DNA of 64,000 nt from Sphingomonas sp. (lineage in GTDB: Bacteria; Pseudomonadota; Alphaproteobacteria; Sphingomonadales; Sphingomonadaceae), in NCBI RefSeq assembly GCF_030145815.1, contig NZ_JAIXHL010000002.1, forward strand, positions 231,141 to 295,140, given 5' to 3'. Below, piece by piece: positions 23,982 through 32,216 of the stretch. The position numbers were made by a program, and so were the translations under genes. The notes beneath the pieces were generated by a model. It did no database searches and was not told the DNA's origin. It saw nothing but the letters and a program-made list of their open reading frames with translations. Each line of letters starts with the position of its first letter. Position 1 is the stretch's first letter.

Positions 23982-25355
23982 TCAGAAGAAGGTCGACAAG
24001 GTCAGATAGCCGAACTTCATGTCGCCCGTTGCCGGCGCATTGGGCGCGTCGGTCAGGAACCGCCCCTTGGCGAGGAAGGCTGCGCCCGCCTCGACCCGCA
24101 ACTTCTTTGGCACCAGCCAGTTGCGCACGCGACCCTCGACCTGGGTACCGGCATCGCGGCCCGATGCGCCGCTGGCGTCGCGCACCGCCGTGGCGGCGAA
24201 GCTGTCGGTCGGGGACGCGAGCAGGAACTTGCGCGCCTTCACCGCAAAATCCCATGCCTTGCTCGGCTTCGCCTCGATCGCCACGCCCGGGCTGACGACG
24301 TTCGACCAGCTCGCCGGGCCATAAAGGCTGAGCGGCCCGAAATCGCCGCGCCGTCCGCCGAACAGCGGGTCGAAGCGGCGATAGTCGGTGGCCGTCGTAT
24401 CCCCGCTGGCATAGCCGAAAAATGCGGTGACGCGCGGGGTCCAGCCCGACGCGAAGGTATAGCCAATCTCGACATTGGCCATGCCCGCGCGGACCTTGCG
24501 GTCGAGCAGGTCGCTCGCCGATGTCGATCCGCGCGTCGTGCCGCGCTGGAGCGCGCCTTCCACTTCGAAGTCGAGCTTGCCCTTGCCCGGCGTGCGATTG
24601 ACCCGGCCGCCAAAGGTGACGAGGTCGCGGTCGCGGGTCGCCCGGCCGGCGCGGTCGCGCTCGTCCAGCGCATAGGCAAAGACTTCGGCCTGCGCCCCGG
24701 CCAGCGCCTTGGAGCGGGTGTAGGACCCGCCCCAGAAATGCAGCCCGGCGTTGGCGCGATCCAGCTCGACCTTGTTGTCCTCGATCGACGCGCGGTCGGA
24801 TGGCAGCTTGTCGAACGGCCGAACCGCAATCAGATACACCCGGTCCCCGCGGGCGCTGCTCCAGTCGAGATTGACGCCGACAAAGCTGTTGGGCGAGTTC
24901 GACCAGTCAGGCCGGTCGAGCAGGCGACCCGAGCCCGACGATGCGGTGAAGCGACCGACGCGCAGCACGCCCTTCCCCTTTTGGCCCGCGACGGTGCCGA
25001 GATCCACGCCCAGATAGGCCTGGAGCGGTTCGAGCGCGTTGGTCTCGCTGGTCCCCGCGACCGACTGGCCATGCTGGAAATAGCTGCGCGCGTCGTCGAG
25101 TTCCGCGGTCAGATGGACGCCACCAAAATCATAGCGCGCAGTGACGAGCGTACGGAACGAGAGCATGGCGTCGCTGTCCGGGGCACCGGGACGCACCTGC
25201 CCGTCGACCACTTCGACCCGTGCGCGGACGCTGCCTTCGATCGTCAGCCCGGTGCTGTCGGCGTCCTTGCCCGATGCCGCGTGCGCGCCGCCTGCCGCTC
25301 CGATCAACAGCGCAACCGCCGCGCCGCTCAGCAGCGCGGCATAACCCGTCTTCAT
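23982..25355 (-). CDS. Alginate-export-family outer-membrane porin
   Basis: The 457-residue protein has a cleavable signal peptide (MKTGYAALLSGAAVALLIGAAGGAHA). A beta-barrel follows with alternating aromatic/polar strands and a terminal Phe (LTLSTFF), the sorting mark for the Bam machinery. Motifs such as ELDDARSYFQHGQSV, AYLGVDLG and GRFTASSGSGRLLDRPDWSN match the alginate-export (AlgE-like) barrel family. In sphingomonads these proteins are general or sugar-acid porins rather than alginate exporters, since no alginate genes are nearby. The ATG at 25355 has GAGGA 9 bp upstream; the ORF track's TTG start adds five residues. It faces rpoC tail to tail and follows another porin gene on the same strand, 240 bp away. 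Confidence 0.85.
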   Translation of the reverse strand: MKTGYAALLSGAAVALLIGAAGGAHAASGKDADSTGLTIEGSVRARVEVVDGQVRPGAPDSDAMLSFRTLVTARYDFGGVHLTAELDDARSYFQHGQSVAGTSETNALEPLQAYLGVDLGTVAGQKGKGVLRVGRFTASSGSGRLLDRPDWSNSPNSFVGVNLDWSSARGDRVYLIAVRPFDKLPSDRASIEDNKVELDRANAGLHFWGGSYTRSKALAGAQAEVFAYALDERDRAGRATRDRDLVTFGGRVNRTPGKGKLDFEVEGALQRGTTRGSTSASDLLDRKVRAGMANVEIGYTFASGWTPRVTAFFGYASGDTTATDYRRFDPLFGGRRGDFGPLSLYGPASWSNVVSPGVAIEAKPSKAWDFAVKARKFLLASPTDSFAATAVRDASGASGRDAGTQVEGRVRNWLVPKKLRVEAGAAFLAKGRFLTDAPNAPATGDMKFGYLTLSTFF

Positions 25356-25596
25356 GCGTGATATCCTCAAACTGAACCCTGAGCCTCATTATAGACGGCC
25401 CGACCAAAGACCGGCGCGCGCGGCGCAATTGCGGTGGACCGGTGACCGACAGACCAGGCTATCGCGCCGCGCATCCCCCGGCCCGCTGAAGGACGATATT
25501 GACCGCTACCGAAGAAATACGGCGCCCCATTTGCGACCCGGTGTAGCGCAACAAGTATAAAGACAGCGTTTGCGCCCCGGCCCGCTCCGCATCGCT

Positions 25597-26754
25597 TCAG
25601 AATTCCAGCGTCGTCCGCAGGCCCGCGACCAGTACAGCCCCCCGCCCCCGCTCGCCGGCGGGATTGACGATCAGTTGAAGGTCGGGCTGGACACTGAGCC
25701 AGGGCGCAAGGCGATCCGAATAGGTCAGCTCGAACGCGGTTTCCGCCGGTACGCTGTCGACACCGACCGCGCTAAGCAGGCGGCGATAGCCATGCGACAG
25801 ATAAGCCTGATTGACCCCGAAGGAGAGCTGGGAGTCGGCGCGCCCCGGAATAGGCCGGGTCACCAGCACACCTGCCTGCCAGCCGCCTCGAAAGGGCGTG
25901 GTCCGGCCCTCGGAGATGCCGACCCGGGCGAAGGCCGAAATCCCCGCCGCATCCGCGGACTCGCGCAACACGATCTCGCCGATGGCATAGATGCCCCAGG
26001 CCGTGCGCTGCAGCGGATCCCCCGCCGCATCGACCGCGTCGATATCGTCATGCCGGTCGGTATAGCCCCAGCCGCCGACCGCCAGCTTCCCGGCCTTGCC
26101 CGCCGTGCCGAGCTCCCCGATCAGCAGCGCGCCCTGATCGAAGCTCAGATCGACCCCCTGCGGGTCGCCCAGCGTCCCGGCGGCGGCGTTGAGCACGGCG
26201 ATTCGGGCGTAGCGCCCCTTGTCGTCGAGCTGATGGTCAAAGCGAACGGCGAGCGCGGTGGACGGGAAGATCGACGGGCCATTGGCGCCGGTCGCCGCAA
26301 TTTCGGACCCGACGCCGAATGCCGGCGCGATCAGAAGGCCTGCGGCATCGTTCGAGTAGAATTCGCTGTTGAGGTCAAAGAGCCCGACCCGGACGCTGCT
26401 GCGCGTGCCCAGCTTCTGCTCCACCCATGCCTCGAATAGCCGCAGCCGCTGGCTCGCCACCTCGATATTGTTGACACCCTGCAGCGTCGCCGCGCGATCA
26501 TTGGGCATGCCGCCGAGATTGTTGAGCACATGCACATGCGCCTGCCCGCCGCGCCAGCCAAGCAGGGCATCGAAGTCAAGGTCGGCGACGACATCCAGAT
26601 TATCCAGCAGAAAGACATCGTCGCCAGAGCCGCCTGATAAGGCAACGACATCGACAGTCTCGACCAGCGAAATCTGCACGGCATCTTTCGCCAGCACGGG
26701 AGATGCATGCATCGCAAAACAACATGCGGCGAGTTTGAGCATTTGATATCGCAC
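25597..26754 (-). CDS. OprB-like carbohydrate porin
   Basis: The protein of about 385 residues has a signal sequence (MLKLAACCFAMHASPVLA) and a barrel ending in Phe (RTTLEF). Segments such as LFEAWVEQKLG, VRVGLFDLNSEFYSNDAAGLLI and ETAFELTYSDRLAPWLSVQPDLQLIVNP are characteristic of the OprB family, which lets sugars diffuse through the outer membrane. The start is uncertain. I take a GTG at 26754 because GAGGATCAGG lies just upstream; the ATG at 26742 and the ORF track's ATG at 26781 are alternatives. It runs divergently from the chemoreceptor gene, 100 bp apart. No sugar-utilisation genes are adjacent, so the substrate cannot be named. Confidence 0.82.
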   Translation of the reverse strand: MRYQMLKLAACCFAMHASPVLAKDAVQISLVETVDVVALSGGSGDDVFLLDNLDVVADLDFDALLGWRGGQAHVHVLNNLGGMPNDRAATLQGVNNIEVASQRLRLFEAWVEQKLGTRSSVRVGLFDLNSEFYSNDAAGLLIAPAFGVGSEIAATGANGPSIFPSTALAVRFDHQLDDKGRYARIAVLNAAAGTLGDPQGVDLSFDQGALLIGELGTAGKAGKLAVGGWGYTDRHDDIDAVDAAGDPLQRTAWGIYAIGEIVLRESADAAGISAFARVGISEGRTTPFRGGWQAGVLVTRPIPGRADSQLSFGVNQAYLSHGYRRLLSAVGVDSVPAETAFELTYSDRLAPWLSVQPDLQLIVNPAGERGRGAVLVAGLRTTLEF

Positions 26755-26857
26755 GACCTGATCCTCATGCAGTTTACGCATATTTTAGAGGATCATGACC
26801 GGGACCGCTCGTGATCGACCTATAAGAATTGCGACTTTCATTTCGGGGGATGTTGCT

Positions 26858-28804
26858 ATGATTTCGTTGAACCGCGCCGCGCGGCGGGTATCCGGGCTCA
26901 TCCTGGGATTGATGCTGCTATGCGGTGGCGCCGGATTGGCGGCGATCTGGATCCTGAGCGACGCTCTGTCCCGTCAGCAGGACGCGGCGTCGCTACTGCG
27001 ATCGCATCTTGAAGCCGACATGATGCACGACGCGGTGCGCAGCGACGTGCTCGCCACGCTCGCCGCAGCAGATCCCGCCACGGGCATCAAGCGGGCCGAA
27101 GCCATTGCCGACCTCGAGGATCATCTCAAGACTTTTGCCGAGTCGATTGCCGAGGAGCGCGCCTATGCGGGGTCGGCGGAGATCACCAGGCTGACCGAAA
27201 CGCTGGCACCGCCGCTGGCCGCCTATGGCGAAGCCGCGCGAAAGATCGCGACCCTATCCGAACGCGATCATGCCGGCGCGCTTGCCGCCCTGCCCGATTT
27301 CTTTACCCGCTTCGGTGCGCTCGAAACCGCGATGGAAAGCGCGTCGGGAGCCATAGAAACACATGTCGTGCAGGTCGGGGACAGCAGCCGGCGGGCCGGC
27401 ATCATCGCCATGGTGCTGCTCGGCATCACCCTGCTGCTCGGGATCGGCGTCGCCGTGCAACTGTCCCGGCTCGCGCGCCGCCATCTGGTCACACCCCTGA
27501 TCGGCGTGACCGACGCGCTGCGCCGACTGGGTGCGGGTGAACCGGATGTCGCGATGGTCCCAGCGGGCAAGGTCAGCGAGATCGGCGATCTGGCCGCCGC
27601 CACCGCCGGCTTCCAGCAACAGCTGGCCAGCGCAGCCGCCGCGCGGGAGGCGCAGACGCAGTTGATCGTCGACAGTATCGGGGCCGGATTGGGCGCGTTG
27701 TCGCGCGGCGACCTGACCGCAGTAGTGACTGCCGACCTGGACGGCCCGTTCGCCAGTCTGAAATCCGATTTCAACGATGCGCTCGTCCATCTGCGCGCGC
27801 TGATCGGTGCGGTGGTCAACGGCGCACAGGCAATCCAGGCCGGAACGGGCGAGATCGCACATGCATCAGACGATCTGGCCCGCCGCACCGAAGGCAATGC
27901 CGCGAGCCTGGAGCAGACGTCCGCTGCCGTCACCCAGATGAACGACCGCCTGCACCAGACCGCAGAGGCGGCAACCCGCACCGTGGCGCGCGCCGATGGC
28001 GCGATCGCGGTGGTGGCGTCGGGCCGCGCCGTCGCGGAAGAAGCGACGCTGGCGATGACGCGCGTGGCCGACAGTGCCAAGGGCATCGACGATGTGATCG
28101 AAGGGCTCGACAAGATCGCGTTCCAGACGCGCGTGCTGGCAATGAACGCCGCCGTCGAAGCCGGTCGCGCGGGTGAAGCCGGACGCGGCTTCGCCGTCGT
28201 CGCCGACCTCGTCTCGGCTTTGGCCATGCGCGCGGAGGAAGAGGCCGGCCGCGCGCGCGAGCAGCTGACCGTGACCCGCACAGATATCGGCTCGGCCGTC
28301 GAAGCGGTGCGCAAGGTCGATGGCGCGCTGGTCGATATCACCAGCGATGTGCGCGAAGTGCATGCCCTGCTCGGCCAGATGGCGACGGACAATCAGGCGC
28401 AATCGACCGCGATCACGCAGATTGCGAGCGCGATCCAGGCAATGGACCATTCGACCCAGCAGAACGCCGCGATGGTCGAGCAAACATCAGCCGCCGCACG
28501 CAAGCTGTCGAGCGAAGTCGCCGCGCTGACCGAACAGTCGGCGCGCTTCACCATCGGCGGAGGAAATTACGCACGGGCGGTCAGTCCGCGCCCCGGTGCG
28601 GCCCGCGCCGTCCCGGTCACACCCGAGGCGGCTGCGCCCGCCAAGGCAGCGGATAAGCCCAAGCCGGCGGCAAAGCCCAAGCCGGCGGCAAAGCCCAAGG
28701 CCGAACCCGCCGCTCCCGCCTATCGCTCGCCGGTCAAGGCGCTGCCACGGACCAACGGGTCGGCGGTGGTTGCAACCGACGGCGATAGCTGGGACGCCTT
28801 CTGA
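26858..28804 (+). CDS. Methyl-accepting chemotaxis protein
   Basis: A 648-residue inner-membrane chemoreceptor. TM1 lies near residues 15-35 (GLILGLMLLCGGAGLAAIWIL), a helical periplasmic domain follows, and TM2 is near 180-202 (AGIIAMVLLGITLLLGIGVAV). A HAMP domain comes next, then a coiled-coil signalling region whose hairpin tip (IAFQTRVLAMNAAVEAGRAG) contacts CheA and CheW. The segment after the tip (LVSALAMRAEEEAGRAREQL) departs from the usual form, where canonical receptors have VRALAQRSA. A linker of KPKPAA repeats lies near the C-terminus. The start at 26858 follows a GGGGGATG tract; the ORF track starts 21 codons upstream. No che genes are nearby, so it is an orphan receptor. Confidence 0.92.
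   Translation: MISLNRAARRVSGLILGLMLLCGGAGLAAIWILSDALSRQQDAASLLRSHLEADMMHDAVRSDVLATLAAADPATGIKRAEAIADLEDHLKTFAESIAEERAYAGSAEITRLTETLAPPLAAYGEAARKIATLSERDHAGALAALPDFFTRFGALETAMESASGAIETHVVQVGDSSRRAGIIAMVLLGITLLLGIGVAVQLSRLARRHLVTPLIGVTDALRRLGAGEPDVAMVPAGKVSEIGDLAAATAGFQQQLASAAAAREAQTQLIVDSIGAGLGALSRGDLTAVVTADLDGPFASLKSDFNDALVHLRALIGAVVNGAQAIQAGTGEIAHASDDLARRTEGNAASLEQTSAAVTQMNDRLHQTAEAATRTVARADGAIAVVASGRAVAEEATLAMTRVADSAKGIDDVIEGLDKIAFQTRVLAMNAAVEAGRAGEAGRGFAVVADLVSALAMRAEEEAGRAREQLTVTRTDIGSAVEAVRKVDGALVDITSDVREVHALLGQMATDNQAQSTAITQIASAIQAMDHSTQQNAAMVEQTSAAARKLSSEVAALTEQSARFTIGGGNYARAVSPRPGAARAVPVTPEAAAPAKAADKPKPAAKPKPAAKPKAEPAAPAYRSPVKALPRTNGSAVVATDGDSWDAF
28655..28699 (+). repeat. 18-bp tandem repeat in chemoreceptor tail
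   Basis: AAGCCCAAGCCGGCGGCA is repeated twice exactly with a third partial copy, encoding KPKPAA units. It probably makes an extended flexible linker, and copy number may vary by slippage. Confidence 0.85.
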
Positions 28805-28844
28805 AGCACCGGGCCGGGTCGCCAATGACCCGGCCCGGTTCAAT

Positions 28845-29378
28845 TCAACCGAATACTTCGGGCGCGTCGAGATCCGCGCCCTTGGGATCCTCCCCGAAAC
28901 GGTTCGGGCCGGCTGTGCCCGCCGTGCAATACCAGACCAGCAGCACGATCGAACAGATGAAGCCGGCGAACAGTGCGATACCGCCAACGACCATCAGCGA
29001 CGATGTGCCGCCGCCCATTCCGCCCAGCGACTGCACCATTCCCACTCCTAACAGCACCGCACCGACCAAAATCGGCCCCATTGGGAGCAGAATCCACCAA
29101 CCGCTGCGATCGAGATCATGGAGTCGCCGTACGCTGACTGCCAGGCTGGGGATCAAGGTGCCGAGCGCAAAGATATTGCCGAGCAGTCCGCCCGACGCTG
29201 CACCAAACGGGTCGGCCGGGTCGGCAGTGGCACTGCCGTCTAGTCCGAGCGCGTTGTCGAGGATCGCAAGCACGATCGACACGATCACCAGGAACAGCGT
29301 GTACATCCAATATTCCTTGCGCCGCGAGCGGCCCGAAAAATCGAAATAGCGTTTCAGCGGCAGGATCATCCATTCCAT
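28845..29378 (-). CDS. DUF805 membrane protein
   Basis: This 177-residue protein has the DUF805 signature: an N-terminal amphipathic block (RYFDFSGRSRRKEYWMYTLF), a central VRRLHDLDRSGWW motif and four predicted membrane helices. The family is widespread in the inner membrane and has no assigned reaction. The ATG at 29378 has GGGGGAATG just upstream. It follows the chemoreceptor tail to tail and precedes comM on the opposite side. A second, divergent DUF805 gene is cut by the right edge of this window. Confidence 0.9.
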   Translation of the reverse strand: MEWMILPLKRYFDFSGRSRRKEYWMYTLFLVIVSIVLAILDNALGLDGSATADPADPFGAASGGLLGNIFALGTLIPSLAVSVRRLHDLDRSGWWILLPMGPILVGAVLLGVGMVQSLGGMGGGTSSLMVVGGIALFAGFICSIVLLVWYCTAGTAGPNRFGEDPKGADLDAPEVFG

Positions 29379-29458
29379 CGGTCATTCCCCCTTATTGTCC
29401 GACTCACCCTGGTGGCCAGCGGAAGCGGTCAGCCTAACGCGCTGAAACGGCGTTGCAA

Positions 29459-30967
29459 TCAGCTTCGCGGAGCCTGTCGCCGGTAGCTCAGTGCTTCGGC
29501 GACATGGATGCGGCCCACCGTTTCGGCACCCGCCAGGTCGGCGATGGTGCGCGCGACGCGGAGCACGCGGGTATAGCCGCGCGCACTCATCCGCATCGCC
29601 TCCGCCGCCTGCGCCAGCAGCTTGCGTCCGGGTTCGTCGGGCGTGGCTGCGCTGTCGAGCACCGGACCGTCGGCCTCGGCATTGGTGCGCGGGCCGTCGC
29701 TGCCATAGCGGGCACGCTGGACGGCGCGTGCCGTCGCGACGCGGGCGGCAACTTCGGCAGAACCTTCGCTCGGCGGGGGCAGCACCAGATCGGCGGCGGT
29801 GACCGGCTGCACCTCGACATGCAGGTCGATGCGGTCGAGCAAAGGCCCTGAGACCTTGGCCTGATAATCCGCCGCACAGCGCGGGGCGCGGGCGCAGGCC
29901 AGCGCGGGGTCGCCAAGATGCCCGCAGCGGCACGGATTCATCGCCGCAACCAGCTGCACCCGAGCGGGAAAGGTCACATGCGCATTGGCGCGCGCAACGC
30001 TGACGGTCCCCGCCTCCAGCGGCTGGCGCAGTGAATCGAGCACCGCGCGCTGAAATTCGGGCAGTTCGTCTAGGAACAGCACGCCGAGATGCGCAAGGCT
30101 GACCTCGCCCGGCTTGACCCGCAACCCACCGCCGGTCAGCGCCGCCATCGAAGCGGAATGGTGGGGTGAGCGGAACGGGCGCGTGCGCGTCAGCCGCCCG
30201 CCCTCCAGTGTCCCGGCGACGCTGGCGACCATCGACACCTCCAGCGCCTCGGCTGCGTCGAGCGGCGGGAGGATGCCGGGCAGACAGCTCGCCATCAGCG
30301 ACTTGCCCGCACCCGGCGGCCCGACCATCAGCAGATTATGCCCGCCAGCTGCGGCGATTTCCAACGCGCGCTTCGCGGTTTCCTGCCCCTTTACCTGACG
30401 CAGGTCCGGCCCGAACCCCGGCGCATCGGCCTCCCCCGGCTCGGGCGCGCCCAGCAATTGCTGGCCCTTCAGATGGTTGAGCAGGCCGATCAGGTCGGGT
30501 GCCGCCAGAACCGCGCCGGTCCCGGCCCAGGCCGCTTCCGCCCCCTGCGCCGCGGGACAGATCAGCCCCTTCCCCTCCCCCGCCGCATGCAGCGCCGCGA
30601 GCAGCACGCCCGGCGACGGCGCGATCCGTCCGTCGAGCGCCAGCTCGCCGACCACGACATAATCCGCCAGCGCCTCGGCATCGGTCACGCCCATCGCCGC
30701 CAGCAGCGCCAGCGCGATCGGCAGGTCGAAATGCGACCCTTCCTTGGGCAGGTCGGCGGGCGACAGATTGAGCACGATATGCTTGGGCGGCATGGCAAGG
30801 CCGATCGCCGCCATCGCCGCGCGCACCCGCTCGCGGCTTTCCGCCACCGCCTTGTCGGGCAGGCCGACGATCATGAATTTGGGCAGGCCGGGGACCAGGT
30901 TGCACTGCACCTCGACGCTGCGCGCCTCCAGCCCGAGATATGCGACCGTCGAGACACTCGCGACCAT
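29459..30967 (-). CDS. comM: YifB/ComM family Mg-chelatase-like AAA+ ATPase
   Basis: A 502-residue helicase-like AAA+ protein. The N-terminal ChlI-like domain (NLVPGLPKFMIVGLPD, then LNLSPADLPKEGSHFDLPIAL) is followed by Walker A (GPPGAGKSLMA, about residue 215) and Walker B (GVLFLDELPEF). The C-terminal domain has RARYGSDGPRTNAEA and CRCGHLGDP. In naturally transformable bacteria ComM is a branch-migration helicase that extends heteroduplex DNA during transformation; the gene is also common in species without known competence. ATG at 30967 with AAGGGGGG upstream; the ORF track adds one TTG codon. Monocistronic by appearance. Confidence 0.95.
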   Translation of the reverse strand: MVASVSTVAYLGLEARSVEVQCNLVPGLPKFMIVGLPDKAVAESRERVRAAMAAIGLAMPPKHIVLNLSPADLPKEGSHFDLPIALALLAAMGVTDAEALADYVVVGELALDGRIAPSPGVLLAALHAAGEGKGLICPAAQGAEAAWAGTGAVLAAPDLIGLLNHLKGQQLLGAPEPGEADAPGFGPDLRQVKGQETAKRALEIAAAGGHNLLMVGPPGAGKSLMASCLPGILPPLDAAEALEVSMVASVAGTLEGGRLTRTRPFRSPHHSASMAALTGGGLRVKPGEVSLAHLGVLFLDELPEFQRAVLDSLRQPLEAGTVSVARANAHVTFPARVQLVAAMNPCRCGHLGDPALACARAPRCAADYQAKVSGPLLDRIDLHVEVQPVTAADLVLPPPSEGSAEVAARVATARAVQRARYGSDGPRTNAEADGPVLDSAATPDEPGRKLLAQAAEAMRMSARGYTRVLRVARTIADLAGAETVGRIHVAEALSYRRQAPRS

Positions 30968-31073
30968 CAACGCCCCCCTTTTGTTCGCACACTCTTAACC
31001 GCTTTTCGTGCGAGGGAAACGGTTCATCTTCCCCGCGTCTTGCATCTGCAACACACGCCCCCACTTGGGAGCG

Positions 31074-31358
31074 ATGCGCCGCAATCCGCATCCCTTTGTG
31101 CGAATCGCCCTGCTGACGACCGGCTGGCTGCTGTTCCTGATCGTCGCGCCGCTCGCATCGCCGCTGCCCGGCCCGGGCGGCACGGTCATCGCGGCGTTCG
31201 GACTGATCCTGGTCCTGCGCAATTCGCGCTGGGCGCGGCACCGATTCGTGCGATTGAAAGCGCGCTGGCCGCGGGTCGGTGCGTTCATCGACCGGATTCT
31301 GGTGCGCGGAAGCGCCAAACGCCGTCGCGCGGTGGCAAAAAGGCTCGCTGCGAATTGA
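31074..31358 (+). CDS. Small membrane protein, PGPGW-like
   Basis: The 94-residue protein begins MRRNPHPFVRI and has one strong membrane segment (ALLTTGWLLFLIVAPLA), then PLPGPGGTVIAAFGLILVL, a form of the PGPGW transmembrane family motif with Gly in place of Trp. It ends in a strongly basic tail (KRRRAVAKRL). Function unknown. The start at 31074 is preceded by GGGAGC; the ORF track's start at 31008 adds unconvincing residues. A possible rpmH promoter overlaps its last bases. Confidence 0.72.
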   Translation: MRRNPHPFVRIALLTTGWLLFLIVAPLASPLPGPGGTVIAAFGLILVLRNSRWARHRFVRLKARWPRVGAFIDRILVRGSAKRRRAVAKRLAAN

Positions 31359-31383
31359 CTTCGCTGCCCGCTTTGGCTAACGG
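31355..31383 (+). promoter_or_regulatory. Possible promoter of rpmH cluster
   Basis: TTGACT (31355-31360), a 17-base spacer and TAACGG (31378-31383) lie ahead of rpmH. The -35 box is good and the -10 is weak, so this is tentative. It overlaps the stop of the preceding gene. Confidence 0.35.
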
Positions 31384-31445
31384 CCCCGTTCACACGGTCG
31401 CCCCCGCGGCGGCCTTTTCAGTTTCTAGAATTCAGGGAATGAGCG

Positions 31446-31580
31446 ATGAAGCGGACCTTTCAGCCGAGCAACCTGGTGCGAGCGCGCCGGCACGGCTTCC
31501 GCGCGCGCATGGCGACCCCCGGCGGTCGCAATGTGATTCGCGCCCGCCGCGCCCGCGGCCGCAACAAGCTGAGCGCGTAA
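31446..31580 (+). CDS. rpmH: Ribosomal protein bL34
   Basis: This is a 44-residue, highly basic protein ([20 protein letters not shown], ending RGRNKLSA), too short for the supplied ORF track. The sequence is that of bL34, a component of the large ribosomal subunit. The conserved gene order with rnpA, yidD and yidC confirms it. A hairpin after the stop may reduce transcription into rnpA. Confidence 0.98.
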   Translation: MKRTFQPSNLVRARRHGFRARMATPGGRNVIRARRARGRNKLSA

Positions 31581-31609
31581 GCCTGACGCCAGCATCGCTG
31601 GTGTCGAAC

Positions 31610-31644
31610 CAGCCCGTTTCCTCAGCCAAGGAAGCGGGCTGTTT
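31610..31644 (+). terminator. Hairpin between rpmH and rnpA (attenuator-like)
   Basis: CAGCCCGTTTCCT pairs with AAGGAAGCGGGCTG, with one G-T pair, followed by a short TTT. It could give partial termination so that bL34 exceeds RnpA, or mRNA processing. Confidence 0.6.
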
Positions 31645-31669
31645 GCGTTCACCCGCCCCGCTGGCACGG

Positions 31670-31987
31670 ATGACCCAGCGCCGCGACTATCTCGCCGCCA
31701 ATGCCGGCAAGCGCGCGCCGATGCCCGGCTTCGTCCTGATCGTCCGCCCGCGCGGCGATGATGATGCGACGATGCGAATCGGCATCACCGTGTCGAAGAA
31801 GGTCGGCAACGCCGTCACGCGCAACCGCATGAAGCGCCGTTTCCGCGCGCTGGTGCGGGAGGTGCTGCCGGTCGATGGCATCGCGGGTGCCGACCATGTC
31901 CTGATCGGCCGCGCCAGCGGGATCGAGCGGGACTATGGAGCGCTCAAGACCGAACTGGCCAAGGCGCTGGCAAAGGTGAAACGGTGA
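31670..31987 (+). CDS. rnpA: Ribonuclease P protein component
   Basis: The 105-residue protein contains the RNR-type signature ([19 protein letters not shown]) in its central cleft, after [10 protein letters not shown]. RnpA binds the catalytic RNA of RNase P, which matures tRNA 5' ends. The ORF track gives a 549-aa frame that starts inside comM; the true gene starts at ATG 31670 ([20 protein letters not shown]) or possibly at a TTG nine codons earlier with a GGAAG site. Its stop overlaps the yidD start by four bases. Confidence 0.95.
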   Translation: MTQRRDYLAANAGKRAPMPGFVLIVRPRGDDDATMRIGITVSKKVGNAVTRNRMKRRFRALVREVLPVDGIAGADHVLIGRASGIERDYGALKTELAKALAKVKR

Positions 31988-32196
31988 TCGCCCGCATCCT
32001 GATTCTGATCGCGCGCGGGTGGCAGATCGGCCCGTCGCGCATCCTGCCGCCCAGCTGCCGTTTCGCGCCAAGCTGTTCAGCCTATGCAATACAGGCGCTC
32101 TCCCGCTATGGGGCGCTCAAGGGCGGATGGCTCGCGCTGCGGCGCATCCTTCGCTGCCATCCATGGGGTGGGCACGGCTATGATCCCGTGCCCTGA
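31984..32196 (+). CDS. yidD: Membrane protein insertion efficiency factor YidD
   Basis: The 70-residue protein has the YidD/Haemolytic motif pattern ([15 protein letters not shown], then [18 protein letters not shown]). It is a small amphipathic protein at the inner membrane that helps YidC insert membrane proteins. GTG start overlapping rnpA (GTGA), with yidC 20 bp downstream, the conserved order in proteobacteria. Confidence 0.96.
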   Translation: MIARILILIARGWQIGPSRILPPSCRFAPSCSAYAIQALSRYGALKGGWLALRRILRCHPWGGHGYDPVP

Positions 32197-32216
32197 TGTC
32201 CTGACCGGGGAATGAC

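Noticed and set aside
30338-31987. 549-residue plus frame reaching from comM to rnpA
   Set aside because: Only the last 105 residues are RnpA; the earlier part is antisense to comM and crosses rpmH.
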